From Arthrobacter sp. Soil762 (GTDB lineage: Bacteria; Actinomycetota; Actinomycetes; Actinomycetales; Micrococcaceae), in the NCBI RefSeq assembly GCF_001428335.1, contig NZ_LMSG01000012.1, positions 2,659 through 66,658 of the forward strand: 64,000 nt of DNA. The letters are read 5' to 3'. Made by a program: the position numbers and the translations under genes. The notes under the pieces are model-generated. The model was not told where the DNA came from and searched no databases. It saw only the letters and a program-made list of their open reading frames with translations. Position 1 is the stretch's first letter; each line of letters starts with the position of its first letter. Below, one piece after another: positions 1 through 7,380 of this stretch.

Positions 1-68
1 ACCTGGCCGCCGGCAACATCGTCATCCCCAAGTCGGTTAACCCGTCCCGTATCCGCGAAAACTTCGGG
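1..68 (+). pseudogene. aldo/keto reductase, C-terminal fragment, cut off
   Basis: Reading from base 3 gives LAAGNIVIPKSVNPSRIREN, the conserved C-terminal cofactor-binding stretch of aldo/keto reductases (NADPH-dependent carbonyl reduction in the cytoplasm). The match stops abruptly after the codons for ENF at about base 66. The following residues (GGGPVAPRHTTTG, then a stop) are not like the family, which continues with D-x-F and about 15 more residues. The 5' part lies outside the window. The break coincides with the start of the GTGGCTCT repeat cluster, so the gene was probably interrupted by an insertion or recombination event. The family call is confident; the mechanism is inference. Confidence 0.7.
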
Positions 69-76
69 GGAGGGCC

Positions 77-152
77 AGTGGCTCCCAGGCACACCACCAC
101 TGGCTCTCTTCCGCACGATCGGTGGCTCTGAAGCGCAAGATTGGGTGGCTCT
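77..152 (+). repeat. four spaced GTGGCTCT-type direct repeats, possible IS21-family end
   Basis: Units AGTGGCTCC (77-85), ACTGGCTCT (98-106), GGTGGCTCT (121-129) and GGTGGCTCT (144-152) recur at 21-23 bp spacing. Insertion sequences of the IS21 family carry several spaced copies of a short transposase-binding repeat at each end, and this layout resembles one. No istA or istB gene is present, so at most an orphan end remains. It lies exactly between the broken aldo/keto reductase and the phage-like DNA. Confidence 0.45.
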
Positions 153-429
153 CAAGGCATCAAATACTCACTCCGGTGGAGCAACCCTGTCGGAACTTCT
201 TAGACCTGCTGAGTTCGGCACCCTGCGCCATAACAAATACACCAAGTTTTCCAGGGTCTCACCTAATGGCAAACGCCACACAGTGACCAGACGAAGCAGC
301 CGACAAATTCCAATGCGTAGACGTGGCGGATACGTCGTCTATCCGGCCGCTGGTCGCGCCACGAAGCGCATAGTTTCACTCTCAGTACAGACAGTAACCA
401 AACGAATTTATGACTCCATAGGGGGTTAA
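145..429 (+). CDS. phage HK97 gp10-like tail component, probably 5'-truncated
   Basis: The 94-residue frame (GTG at 145) ends 2 bases before the tape measure gene and has the same AT-rich codon use. It contains an EFGT motif near residue 23 and a short basic C-terminal segment with YPAAGRATKRI, reminiscent of the C-terminal EFG...PA region of HK97 gp10-like head-tail/minor tail proteins. Those are normally about 110-150 residues, so the N-terminal half seems to be missing. The frame stays open upstream into the repeat cluster and the reductase fragment. The GTG start is therefore probably accidental and the gene is likely a remnant. The family assignment is tentative. Confidence 0.4.
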   Translation: MALKASNTHSGGATLSELLRPAEFGTLRHNKYTKFSRVSPNGKRHTVTRRSSRQIPMRRRGGYVVYPAAGRATKRIVSLSVQTVTKRIYDSIGG

Positions 430-431
430 CC

Positions 432-1970
432 ATGGCTGGACGCCCAATTGAAATCCCAATCGCGATTACCTCAGACAAAGCTGAGCAGGGCGCTGAGAAG
501 GTAGTTGACGCCTTAGAGCAGGTTGAGGATGGTCTTAAGGACCTCACCAAAGCCGGTGACAAAGCCGCAGATAACCTCGCAGATGATATGTCTGATGCAG
601 CTAAGAAGATTGATCGTGATCTTACTAAAGCCCTTGATGAGGTAGAAGACAAAGCTAAGACCACAGGTAAAACAATTGGTAGGTCCGTTAAGGACGGAAC
701 TGATAAAGCTGGTGAGGGTCTTGGTGAACTCAAGGACGAGTCCAAGTCAACAGCTAAAGAAGCCGCTGCATCATTTGGATCTATCGAAGACGCCGCAGAC
801 GCACTACAGGAAGTTGTAGCTAACGCGTTCGTTGGTTTCGGTCCTGCTGGTATGGCTGCCGGTTTAGTCGCAGCTGTTGGTATTGGTTTTGCTATCTCTG
901 CTCTTACTGAAAATGCGGACAAGATCAATGAGAACAAAGAGAAGATGCTTGACCTTGCTCAAACGATCAAGGACAACGGTGGCACCTTATCTGAGAGCGA
1001 CTACATCCAATCAATGGAAGATTACGGCTATGCCATTCAGGATACCAAAGAATGGTTTGAAATCTTTCAAGAAGATGCAATCTCAGGCTTTGATAAAATC
1101 CGTGATGGTGCTGATAAAGCAGGCGTCTCACTCAAGGATTCTTTCCTAGGTCAATTCGGTTCCATTAATGATTCCACAAAGGTTCTTGCTGACCTTGATA
1201 CCCAACTAGCTGACCTCGAAAAGCAGTCTCAAGCTGCGGGCTACGAGTTCGACATGATGGGCAACATGATCGATAATACCGATCCTGCAATTCGTAAGCA
1301 GATTGAGGGCAACAAAGAGCTTTCCCAGAAGGTACGTGACCACGTACAGCAGCTTCAAGATGCCGCTGAGATTGAGCGTATCCGACGTGCAGCAATTGAG
1401 GGTACTACTCAAGCAACCCTTGAGGATATTGAAGCTATTGAAAAGCGCACTGATGCAGTCAAGGGCTCCATCTCTTCTGAGCTTTCCTACCTGGATTCAG
1501 TTGATGATCTAACCGCAAAGCTTTCTGAGAACGGCGCACAGCTAGATAAGAACACCACAGCAGGACGAGATAATATCCGCGCTGTTCTTGATCAGGCATC
1601 CGCTATCGAAGAGATGGCTAAGGACTCCTTGGCGGCTGGTGAATCAACGGACACTGTGACAGCCAAATTCAACTCCCAGAAGGACTTGCTGGTCAATCAG
1701 CTTATGCCTGCTTTTGGTGGGTCCAGAGATGCCGCACAGCGCTACGTAGATACCGTTCTAAAGGTTCCTGGCAACGTCAAAACAGATGTTCTCGTGAACG
1801 ACCAAGAGGCCCGAAACAAGCTGGACGCGCTCACAAAGGCGCGTACTGCTCCACTCCAAATTCTTCCTGACGGTACCGCCGTTGAGAAATTCATTATGTC
1901 TCAGCAGGGACGCAAAATCTTTGTTGAATTCGCACCTAGAGGGGGTGGGCAGGCTATCGCTCTGCCATAA
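432..1970 (+). CDS. phage tail tape measure protein (short)
   Basis: The 512-residue protein is rich in Lys, Asp, Glu and Ala and predicted to be largely helical. It has long coiled-coil stretches (residues about 20-130 and 270-420) and one hydrophobic segment near residues 135-160 (AGMAAGLVAAVGIGFAISAL). This is typical of tape measure proteins, which set siphovirus tail length and sit inside the tail tube. It lies between a gp10-like remnant and tail tip proteins, the standard order of a tail module. At roughly 0.15 nm per residue it would specify a tail of about 75-80 nm. Codon use is AT-rich compared with the flanking chromosome. The frame is intact, with no nonsense mutation. Confidence 0.75.
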   Translation: MAGRPIEIPIAITSDKAEQGAEKVVDALEQVEDGLKDLTKAGDKAADNLADDMSDAAKKIDRDLTKALDEVEDKAKTTGKTIGRSVKDGTDKAGEGLGELKDESKSTAKEAAASFGSIEDAADALQEVVANAFVGFGPAGMAAGLVAAVGIGFAISALTENADKINENKEKMLDLAQTIKDNGGTLSESDYIQSMEDYGYAIQDTKEWFEIFQEDAISGFDKIRDGADKAGVSLKDSFLGQFGSINDSTKVLADLDTQLADLEKQSQAAGYEFDMMGNMIDNTDPAIRKQIEGNKELSQKVRDHVQQLQDAAEIERIRRAAIEGTTQATLEDIEAIEKRTDAVKGSISSELSYLDSVDDLTAKLSENGAQLDKNTTAGRDNIRAVLDQASAIEEMAKDSLAAGESTDTVTAKFNSQKDLLVNQLMPAFGGSRDAAQRYVDTVLKVPGNVKTDVLVNDQEARNKLDALTKARTAPLQILPDGTAVEKFIMSQQGRKIFVEFAPRGGGQAIALP

Positions 1971-1972
1971 CT

Positions 1973-2728
1973 ATGACCACAATTACAGCAACTCCTGATA
2001 CTGCGACCGGCTCTATAACTCTTACAATTAACCAGACTGATTCCATTACTGCTATTACACGCACAAACGTGAATGGTACCTCTAGCGTGCGTGTAGCTAC
2101 AGGACAGATACCCTCAGTATCACCAGGTACCACAATTGTTACCGACTACGAAACTGCACATGGTCTAAATACTTACAACGCTTACCATGCTGACGGTTCC
2201 TTTGTTACAACATCGGAAACTCTGGTAATTGATAAGCCATGGCTCCTGGTTCCTATTGCACCAAACTATTCGGAGCAAGCCGAGACAATCACTAACTACT
2301 CAGCAGGCCGTGATAGCTTCTCAACTATTCACCAAATTATCGGACGTGCTGATCCCCTTGTTGTTATGGGTAAATTGGGTACCCGTATTGGAAACCTTGA
2401 AATCTGGACTGAGAACCTGGAAGATGCTAATCGCCTAATCCGCGTATTTGATCGTGGTGAAGCTGTACTCCTAAAGCAAACGGTTCCAGGCATGGATATG
2501 TACTTCACGACTACAGGCCTTGACGTTACTCCATATTCCGTGGAAGGACCTGAGCTAACCAGATACCGCTTCGCTGTTCAGTACCAGGAAGTTGTCCGCC
2601 CGTTCGGTGACCTTGCTGGAGCTCTTGGCTGGAACTTCGATGCCCTGGCTGCTGAGTATTCATCCTTTGATGCTGTTACCGCAGCATTTGCATCCTTTGA
2701 TGATCTAACACTTCAGGATGAAATCTAA
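1973..2728 (+). CDS. phage distal tail / minor tail protein
   Basis: This 251-residue protein begins 2 bases after the tape measure stop and overlaps the next start in TAATG, so the genes are translationally coupled. The N-terminus is beta-rich and Thr/Ser-rich (residues 1-90). The middle (about 115-215) has the alternating pattern of siphovirus distal tail proteins, including a segment around GKLGTRIGNLEIWTE. The C-terminus carries short repeats of the type FDALAAEY, FDAVTAAF and FDDLT. Position directly after the tape measure gene supports a Dit-like role linking the tube to the tip. Assignment rests on position and composition rather than on a diagnostic motif. Confidence 0.55.
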   Translation: MTTITATPDTATGSITLTINQTDSITAITRTNVNGTSSVRVATGQIPSVSPGTTIVTDYETAHGLNTYNAYHADGSFVTTSETLVIDKPWLLVPIAPNYSEQAETITNYSAGRDSFSTIHQIIGRADPLVVMGKLGTRIGNLEIWTENLEDANRLIRVFDRGEAVLLKQTVPGMDMYFTTTGLDVTPYSVEGPELTRYRFAVQYQEVVRPFGDLAGALGWNFDALAAEYSSFDAVTAAFASFDDLTLQDEI

Positions 2729-4728
2729 TGGCTATTACTTTCACAGCAGGTACGTCTGTAGAAGGCACAGCCAGTGCTACCAGTACGACCGTAACCCTTC
2801 CTTCTGGCCTTGCTTCCGGCGATTACACGATCATTATCGTTTCGCTAAATGCCACGTCAGGTGTTATAACAACCCCATCAGGTTGGACTAATATTCTGGC
2901 ATCTACAAACAGTGCTAATGGTTCTACTTCCTATGCAATGGCTATTTTCTATCGCAAATGGGTTTCAGGTGATACTAACCCAGCTATTACAACAAGCAAT
3001 GGGCGTGTTGCTGCAACTCCTATTCGTGTACAAGGGGCTGATGGAACTACTTTCGTAGATGTATCTGCAACTGTTACACAGGCCGCAGACGCTGCTACGA
3101 CATTAACAGCCCCTACTATTACACCCGCCCAGGTAATGTTTTTATCTGTATTTGGTGGCCGTCGTCCTACTGGTGGCATATATCTGACCCCGTTTACTAA
3201 TCTTTCGGGTTCTATGACCTCAATTGCGGAAGCATCGGCTAAGTCCACGACCACTAATGGTGGACATCTTATAGCCTTTCAGACAGTATCAACTGGTACT
3301 CCTACAGGCACCCGAGTAGCCGATCCAGCAGGTGCCACTTCAGGTGCTATGGGTGTATCTTTCTCGTTGAAACCAGCTTCTGGTGGTTCTTCAGATTACT
3401 CAGGAACAGCTGCATTATCCGGTTCGGGAACTCTTTCTTATAGTGGAACAGCAGCTTTTGCAATCGCAAGTGCTGTCTCTGGTTCAGGCACACTTTCTAA
3501 ATCCGTGACAATGGGTGCAGGTGCTAGCATCTCCCTCATAGGTACTGGCACGCTAACTGCTGAAGGTATTTATACTCCTGCTGCTTTTGTTATACCGGAT
3601 GATCACACCTATCCATACAAATACGATGCAGAAGACCGCATTAGATTCTCCGCTATGCACATTGTTTCAGCTACCGCATACCCTGACGGTGCTGATCCTG
3701 TGGAGTTGGATATTGAAACCGGTTGGGTAAAGTTTGACGACTCGGTTGCACCGCGTATTCAGGCCAGCCTGACATGTAAGATTCCGGCTGACACTTCAGT
3801 TCTTGAGTCCCTGGATGCCCGTAGAACCTTCCGCGTGCGAATCTATGCCGGTTACAAATGGAACTCAGTAGAGAAGGACGTGCAGCTTCTGGCTGACCTT
3901 CATGTGCGTAGTCGCTCTATCACTCGTCCTAACAACAGGATGGAACTGGAGTGTTGGTCTGATGAAGGCCTTGCAATGGATTACAAGCGTCTTGCCTGGG
4001 ACTCTCAGCCTCCGCAGACAAACCTTTTGGATGCTGTGGCCTACCACAGACTTATTGCCACTATCGGCAGTGAGCTACCGGATATCGTTTCGGATTATCC
4101 ACCCGAATTCGGTACATCCGCTGTAGAGGATCTGGTTCAGGAACCTGGGCAAAGTGGATGGGATTTGACTGTTGAGTCTGCCTCACGCGCTGGAGTATCT
4201 GTTTATTGCGATCCTGACCGTACATGGAGAATTGCCAAGCCTCAGGAACTCTCGTCTAAAACTGCCTTGAACCTGACCACTGGTGGCGGCGGTATCATCA
4301 TTGATTCCAACTCCGTCTACAGTCGTGAAAACTTCCACAATGCAGTTTGTATTAAGTACGCGTGGAAGGACGATAGCAACGTTGATCATGTGGTTTACGG
4401 TCACGCCTTTATTGCAACAGGTCCGCTCTCGCTAATTGAAATTGGATACAACTCCTATTTCGAAGAGCGCAATGTACCGGCAACTCAGGCACAGGCAGAT
4501 GCAGCCGCTTCAGCGGTTCTGACAGCACATTCAAGACGTGGCCGCAGCTTCTCAGTTGCAGCTGTATCCGCGTATTGGCTAAGACCTGGAATGACCGTTA
4601 CAGCAACCCTTCCCGAAGGCGAACAAGAGCGCGTGCTTGTGTCCGCCGTTTATTACAACTTCCCTTCAGGCTCTATGTCGGTTCGCCTTCGTCAGCCCGA
4701 AGACATCGATATCTCAAACACCGAATAA
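2728..4728 (+). CDS. phage tail tip protein with repeat linker
   Basis: The 666-residue protein has three parts. Residues 1-220 form a Ser/Thr/Gly-rich beta-sandwich-like region. Residues about 225-290 are a low-complexity linker repeating the GSGTL theme. Residues about 295-666 resemble phage tail-associated/minor tail proteins (gp27-like hub), with DDHTYPYKYDAEDRI at its start and a C-terminal segment on cleft geometry typical of tail hub proteins (SYWLRPGMTVTATLP). It follows the Dit-like gene with a one-base overlap. It may form the tail tip and host-contact surface. There is no sign of an endolysin domain. The frame is intact. Confidence 0.55.
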   Translation: MAITFTAGTSVEGTASATSTTVTLPSGLASGDYTIIIVSLNATSGVITTPSGWTNILASTNSANGSTSYAMAIFYRKWVSGDTNPAITTSNGRVAATPIRVQGADGTTFVDVSATVTQAADAATTLTAPTITPAQVMFLSVFGGRRPTGGIYLTPFTNLSGSMTSIAEASAKSTTTNGGHLIAFQTVSTGTPTGTRVADPAGATSGAMGVSFSLKPASGGSSDYSGTAALSGSGTLSYSGTAAFAIASAVSGSGTLSKSVTMGAGASISLIGTGTLTAEGIYTPAAFVIPDDHTYPYKYDAEDRIRFSAMHIVSATAYPDGADPVELDIETGWVKFDDSVAPRIQASLTCKIPADTSVLESLDARRTFRVRIYAGYKWNSVEKDVQLLADLHVRSRSITRPNNRMELECWSDEGLAMDYKRLAWDSQPPQTNLLDAVAYHRLIATIGSELPDIVSDYPPEFGTSAVEDLVQEPGQSGWDLTVESASRAGVSVYCDPDRTWRIAKPQELSSKTALNLTTGGGGIIIDSNSVYSRENFHNAVCIKYAWKDDSNVDHVVYGHAFIATGPLSLIEIGYNSYFEERNVPATQAQADAAASAVLTAHSRRGRSFSVAAVSAYWLRPGMTVTATLPEGEQERVLVSAVYYNFPSGSMSVRLRQPEDIDISNTE

Positions 4729-4741
4729 GAAAGGCCTCAAA

Positions 4742-5278
4742 ATGGCAACAACTATTACTCACAGTATCTACTATCCATCAGGCTCCCAAGCCCCTAACGT
4801 TCCCGTTGTCATGCAGACCGCAGCCGAGTCTGTTGATGCAGCCATCACCGCAGCCAAGGTACACCCAATGGGTCACATGGGTAAGACAGACGGCTTTCAG
4901 GCTATAACGTCGTTGGCCAAAAATACATTTTCGGCTGCTCAGATACTTAGGGGTGACGTTACCTTTAGTAATGCTGACGATGCCTTAGTAATAGGCACGA
5001 CCGGTATATATAGAATTAATTTTCAGGTTTATGCCACAGGTGATGGGGCCGGTACTCAGAAGGGCATTGTTTACGTAGGCAATACTCAGATCGGTATAGG
5101 TACTCGTTACTTTAAAGAGGCTTTTACAGATACCGTTTCGCATGGCACTGGTCTTTACCTTTTGACAGCAGGGGACAAAGTATCCCTTCACTCAGAACAC
5201 GCAGGTGCAAGCCTCAGTAGCTGGGGCAGCACCGGCTATAACGGCACCTACCTTGAGGTTGAGTACATCCAGCCATAG
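4742..5278 (+). CDS. phage tail fibre / receptor-binding-like protein
   Basis: ATG at 4742 is chosen because AAGAAAGG lies just upstream; the longer reading frame back to 4637 lies inside the preceding gene. The 178-residue product begins with a short adaptor (MATTITHSIYYPSGSQAP) and ends with a beta-rich domain (about residues 55-178). That domain's pattern, GIYRINFQVYATG...YLLTAGDKVSLHSEH...GTYLEVEYIQP, closely follows C1q/TNF-like head domains of phage fibres and collagen-like proteins. Such domains trimerise and bind surface ligands. It is the last gene of the AT-rich module. The C1q-like reading is by pattern only. Confidence 0.55.
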   Translation: MATTITHSIYYPSGSQAPNVPVVMQTAAESVDAAITAAKVHPMGHMGKTDGFQAITSLAKNTFSAAQILRGDVTFSNADDALVIGTTGIYRINFQVYATGDGAGTQKGIVYVGNTQIGIGTRYFKEAFTDTVSHGTGLYLLTAGDKVSLHSEHAGASLSSWGSTGYNGTYLEVEYIQP

Positions 5279-5281
5279 CAC

Positions 5282-5317
5282 TTCCGGCCCCGTCTACCTC
5301 CTGGGATAGGGCCGGAA
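5282..5317 (+). terminator. hairpin closing the phage module
   Basis: TTCCGGCCC (5282-5290) pairs perfectly with GGGCCGGAA (5309-5317) across an 18-base loop, 3 bases after the tail fibre stop. There is no U tract. Base composition returns to chromosome-like values just after it. Confidence 0.55.
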
Positions 5318-5338
5318 CCACTTGTAGCACTGAAATGT

Positions 5339-5521
5339 TCATGCCCAACCGGGTACGTCGCCACGTTCCGGGTGGTCTTGGGCCGGCGCGTCGGGATCTG
5401 TCGCGGCGTACCTCAGGCGGCCTGACACAGTTTCATTGGTCCGTGCCCACAGGCCGGCCAGCAAAGCGAGGAGCAGCAGGCTGCTCGAGATTCCCAGGTT
5501 TTTCATTTCGGTCCCATTCAT
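5339..5521 (-). CDS. small single-pass membrane protein downstream of tadC
   Basis: This 60-residue frame follows tadC by 66 bases on the same strand. It has GC-rich third positions like its neighbours. A Met at residue 6 (MKNLGISSSLLLLALLAGLW) could also start it. A hydrophobic segment (residues about 8-24) is followed by a polar tail rich in Asp, Pro and Arg. In tad loci the position after TadC is usually taken by Flp pilin or TadE-like genes, but no Flp processing site (G followed by Glu and Tyr in the hydrophobic segment) is visible. Function unknown; existence is likely but unproven. Confidence 0.45.
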   Translation of the reverse strand: MNGTEMKNLGISSSLLLLALLAGLWARTNETVSGRLRYAATDPDAPAQDHPERGDVPGWA

Positions 5522-5587
5522 TGTGTAAATGACGCGGTGTAAGTCATGTGGCGGTTAGGGGATGTGACGGCTTGGCCATGCTCTTGG

Positions 5588-6529
5588 CTACAGTCCGAGG
5601 CTGATGGCCGCGATGCCGGGGAACACCGCGAAAACCACTGTTAGCGGGAGGACACCAAAGACCAAAGGAACCATCATGGCGATTTCTTTCCTGCCGGCCG
5701 ATTCCATGAGGTCCCGTTTTGCGGTGTCCCGGACGTCCTGGGCCTGAGCCCTCAGCACATCTGCCAAGGGTGTGCCCCGCTCGACCGCGACGATGATTCC
5801 GTCGACAAATCTGACGAGCGGCCCCAGATCTGTCCGCGCGGAAAACTCCTGGAGCGCTTCCACCAGCGGTTTCCCCGCTCTGGTCTCAGCAAGAATCTTG
5901 GAAAACTCCTTGGCCAGCTCGCCACTGGCACTGCGACAGACGCGGTCCAGTGCACCAGTGGCACTTTCACCGGCACCGACAGCCAGGGCCATGAGCTCGG
6001 CAAGACTGGGAAACTCCGCCATCATCCGGGATTCCCGCCTGCTGATCTGGACGCCCAACCAGAAGTCACGGAAGAGAAAGCCGCCGAGCGCGCTTCCGAG
6101 GACGGCCACAACCGCGAGGAACGGACTGAACCGGCCGGCCACCGCGCCCAGCACCACCGCGGCCACGGCGGCGGCGAATCCAGCGGCGGCCCAGAGGAGC
6201 TGTTCGGCCCGGAAATCTATGGGTGATTTGTTGATGCCGGCTTGGGCGAGCCTGCGGGTCAGCGCCTCGGACCCGAGGTTCAGCTTCCCAAAGGCTGCGA
6301 GTCCGTCGTGGAGCAGGGGACGCGCGATCCGTTCCAACGGTCCGAATGGCGTGGCGTTCTGTCCGCTGGCCCGCAGCAACCGCGATTCAAGGTTTTGCGA
6401 TTTCAGCTGCGGATCGATGCGTTCGACGAATGTGAGCGGCCGCATAAAGGGCAACCGGACGAAGAGTAGCCACAGGCCCGTCCCGAGGACGATGCCGCAC
6501 ACAATCGCAGCCGCCGAGATCCCGTTCAT
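5588..6529 (-). CDS. tadC: TadC-like type II secretion F-domain protein
   Basis: The 313-residue membrane protein has hydrophobic segments near residues 5-25, 110-150 and 280-310 and a cytoplasmic T2SSF domain (about 165-290). That domain carries the typical helical pattern (EFPSLAELMALAVGAGES, RTDLGPLVRFVDGIIVAVERG). In tad systems TadB and TadC form the inner-membrane platform on which the CpaF ATPase acts to assemble pili. It overlaps tadB by four bases (ATGA), so the three genes form one operon running right to left. The length is normal and the frame intact. Confidence 0.85.
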   Translation of the reverse strand: MNGISAAAIVCGIVLGTGLWLLFVRLPFMRPLTFVERIDPQLKSQNLESRLLRASGQNATPFGPLERIARPLLHDGLAAFGKLNLGSEALTRRLAQAGINKSPIDFRAEQLLWAAAGFAAAVAAVVLGAVAGRFSPFLAVVAVLGSALGGFLFRDFWLGVQISRRESRMMAEFPSLAELMALAVGAGESATGALDRVCRSASGELAKEFSKILAETRAGKPLVEALQEFSARTDLGPLVRFVDGIIVAVERGTPLADVLRAQAQDVRDTAKRDLMESAGRKEIAMMVPLVFGVLPLTVVFAVFPGIAAISLGL

Positions 6530-7380
6530 CGCAGCACCCGTTCGTCCTGCGGAAGGGCGCCGATGCGGAGCATGATGGAGTAGCAGACCAGCGACACCAC
6601 GAGCCCGCCAAGGAGGACGCCGGCTCCCATGGGCGTGTTGTAAGCGTTCACGGCTTCAGGCCTGGTGGCCAGGAGGAGCATAACGATCCAGGGAGCGGCA
6701 ACCGCGAGCCTGGCGGCGTTGACAGTCCAGGACTGCCGGGCCTCGAGCTCGCTGCGTGTCCGCGCATTTTCCCGGAGAAATTCCGCAAGGGTGCCCAACA
6801 GTTTCCCCAGGTCCGAACCGCCCACTTCACGGGTCAGCCTGAGTGCCTCGACGATCCGGTCCGCCACCGGGTCCGCCAGTCGGTCCTTGAGTTTATTAAG
6901 AGATGCATCGAATTGCCCGCCCGCGCGGTAGTCGGCACCGAAGTCCCGGAAAACATGCCGAAGCTCCTCGGGGCCTTTCTCCCCCAGCTGGATCAGGGCC
7001 TCCGGCAGTGAAAGCCCGGCGCGGATGGCCGAGCGCAGGTGGTCCACCACGTCCGGCCAGAGCTGGCGTAGGACAGCGGTTCTCCTGTTCGCCCGCCACC
7101 GGACAATGCTGACGGGCAACCACGCGCCGAAGAGTCCGAAGCAGACGGATATAGGCCATGACCGGCTGACGACAAAGAGGATGAGAGCCACAAATATGCC
7201 CAGTCCCAGGCACGACGCGACGAGGCCCGTCCCGGTGACCTTTTCGATTCCGGCGGACGCCAGCAGGTCCTCGAGGCGGCTGACCCGCGGGCGGCGCTTC
7301 AGCGCTGCCGGCTTTTCCCAGAACGACCACCAGATCAGGAAGAGCCCGGCGCCCGCAAGCACCCCTACCAGAGGCGCCAT
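6526..7380 (-). CDS. tadB: TadB-like type II secretion F-domain protein
   Basis: This 284-residue integral membrane protein has an N-terminal anchor (residues 1-20), further hydrophobic segments near 55-95 and a T2SSF domain (about 120-245; WPDVVDHLRSAIRAGLSLPE and EVGGSDLGKLLGTLAEFLRE). Two helices follow at the C-terminus. Together with TadC it would form the pilus assembly platform. The start abuts the cpaF stop with a one-base overlap, indicating coupled translation. Confidence 0.85.
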   Translation of the reverse strand: MAPLVGVLAGAGLFLIWWSFWEKPAALKRRPRVSRLEDLLASAGIEKVTGTGLVASCLGLGIFVALILFVVSRSWPISVCFGLFGAWLPVSIVRWRANRRTAVLRQLWPDVVDHLRSAIRAGLSLPEALIQLGEKGPEELRHVFRDFGADYRAGGQFDASLNKLKDRLADPVADRIVEALRLTREVGGSDLGKLLGTLAEFLRENARTRSELEARQSWTVNAARLAVAAPWIVMLLLATRPEAVNAYNTPMGAGVLLGGLVVSLVCYSIMLRIGALPQDERVLR

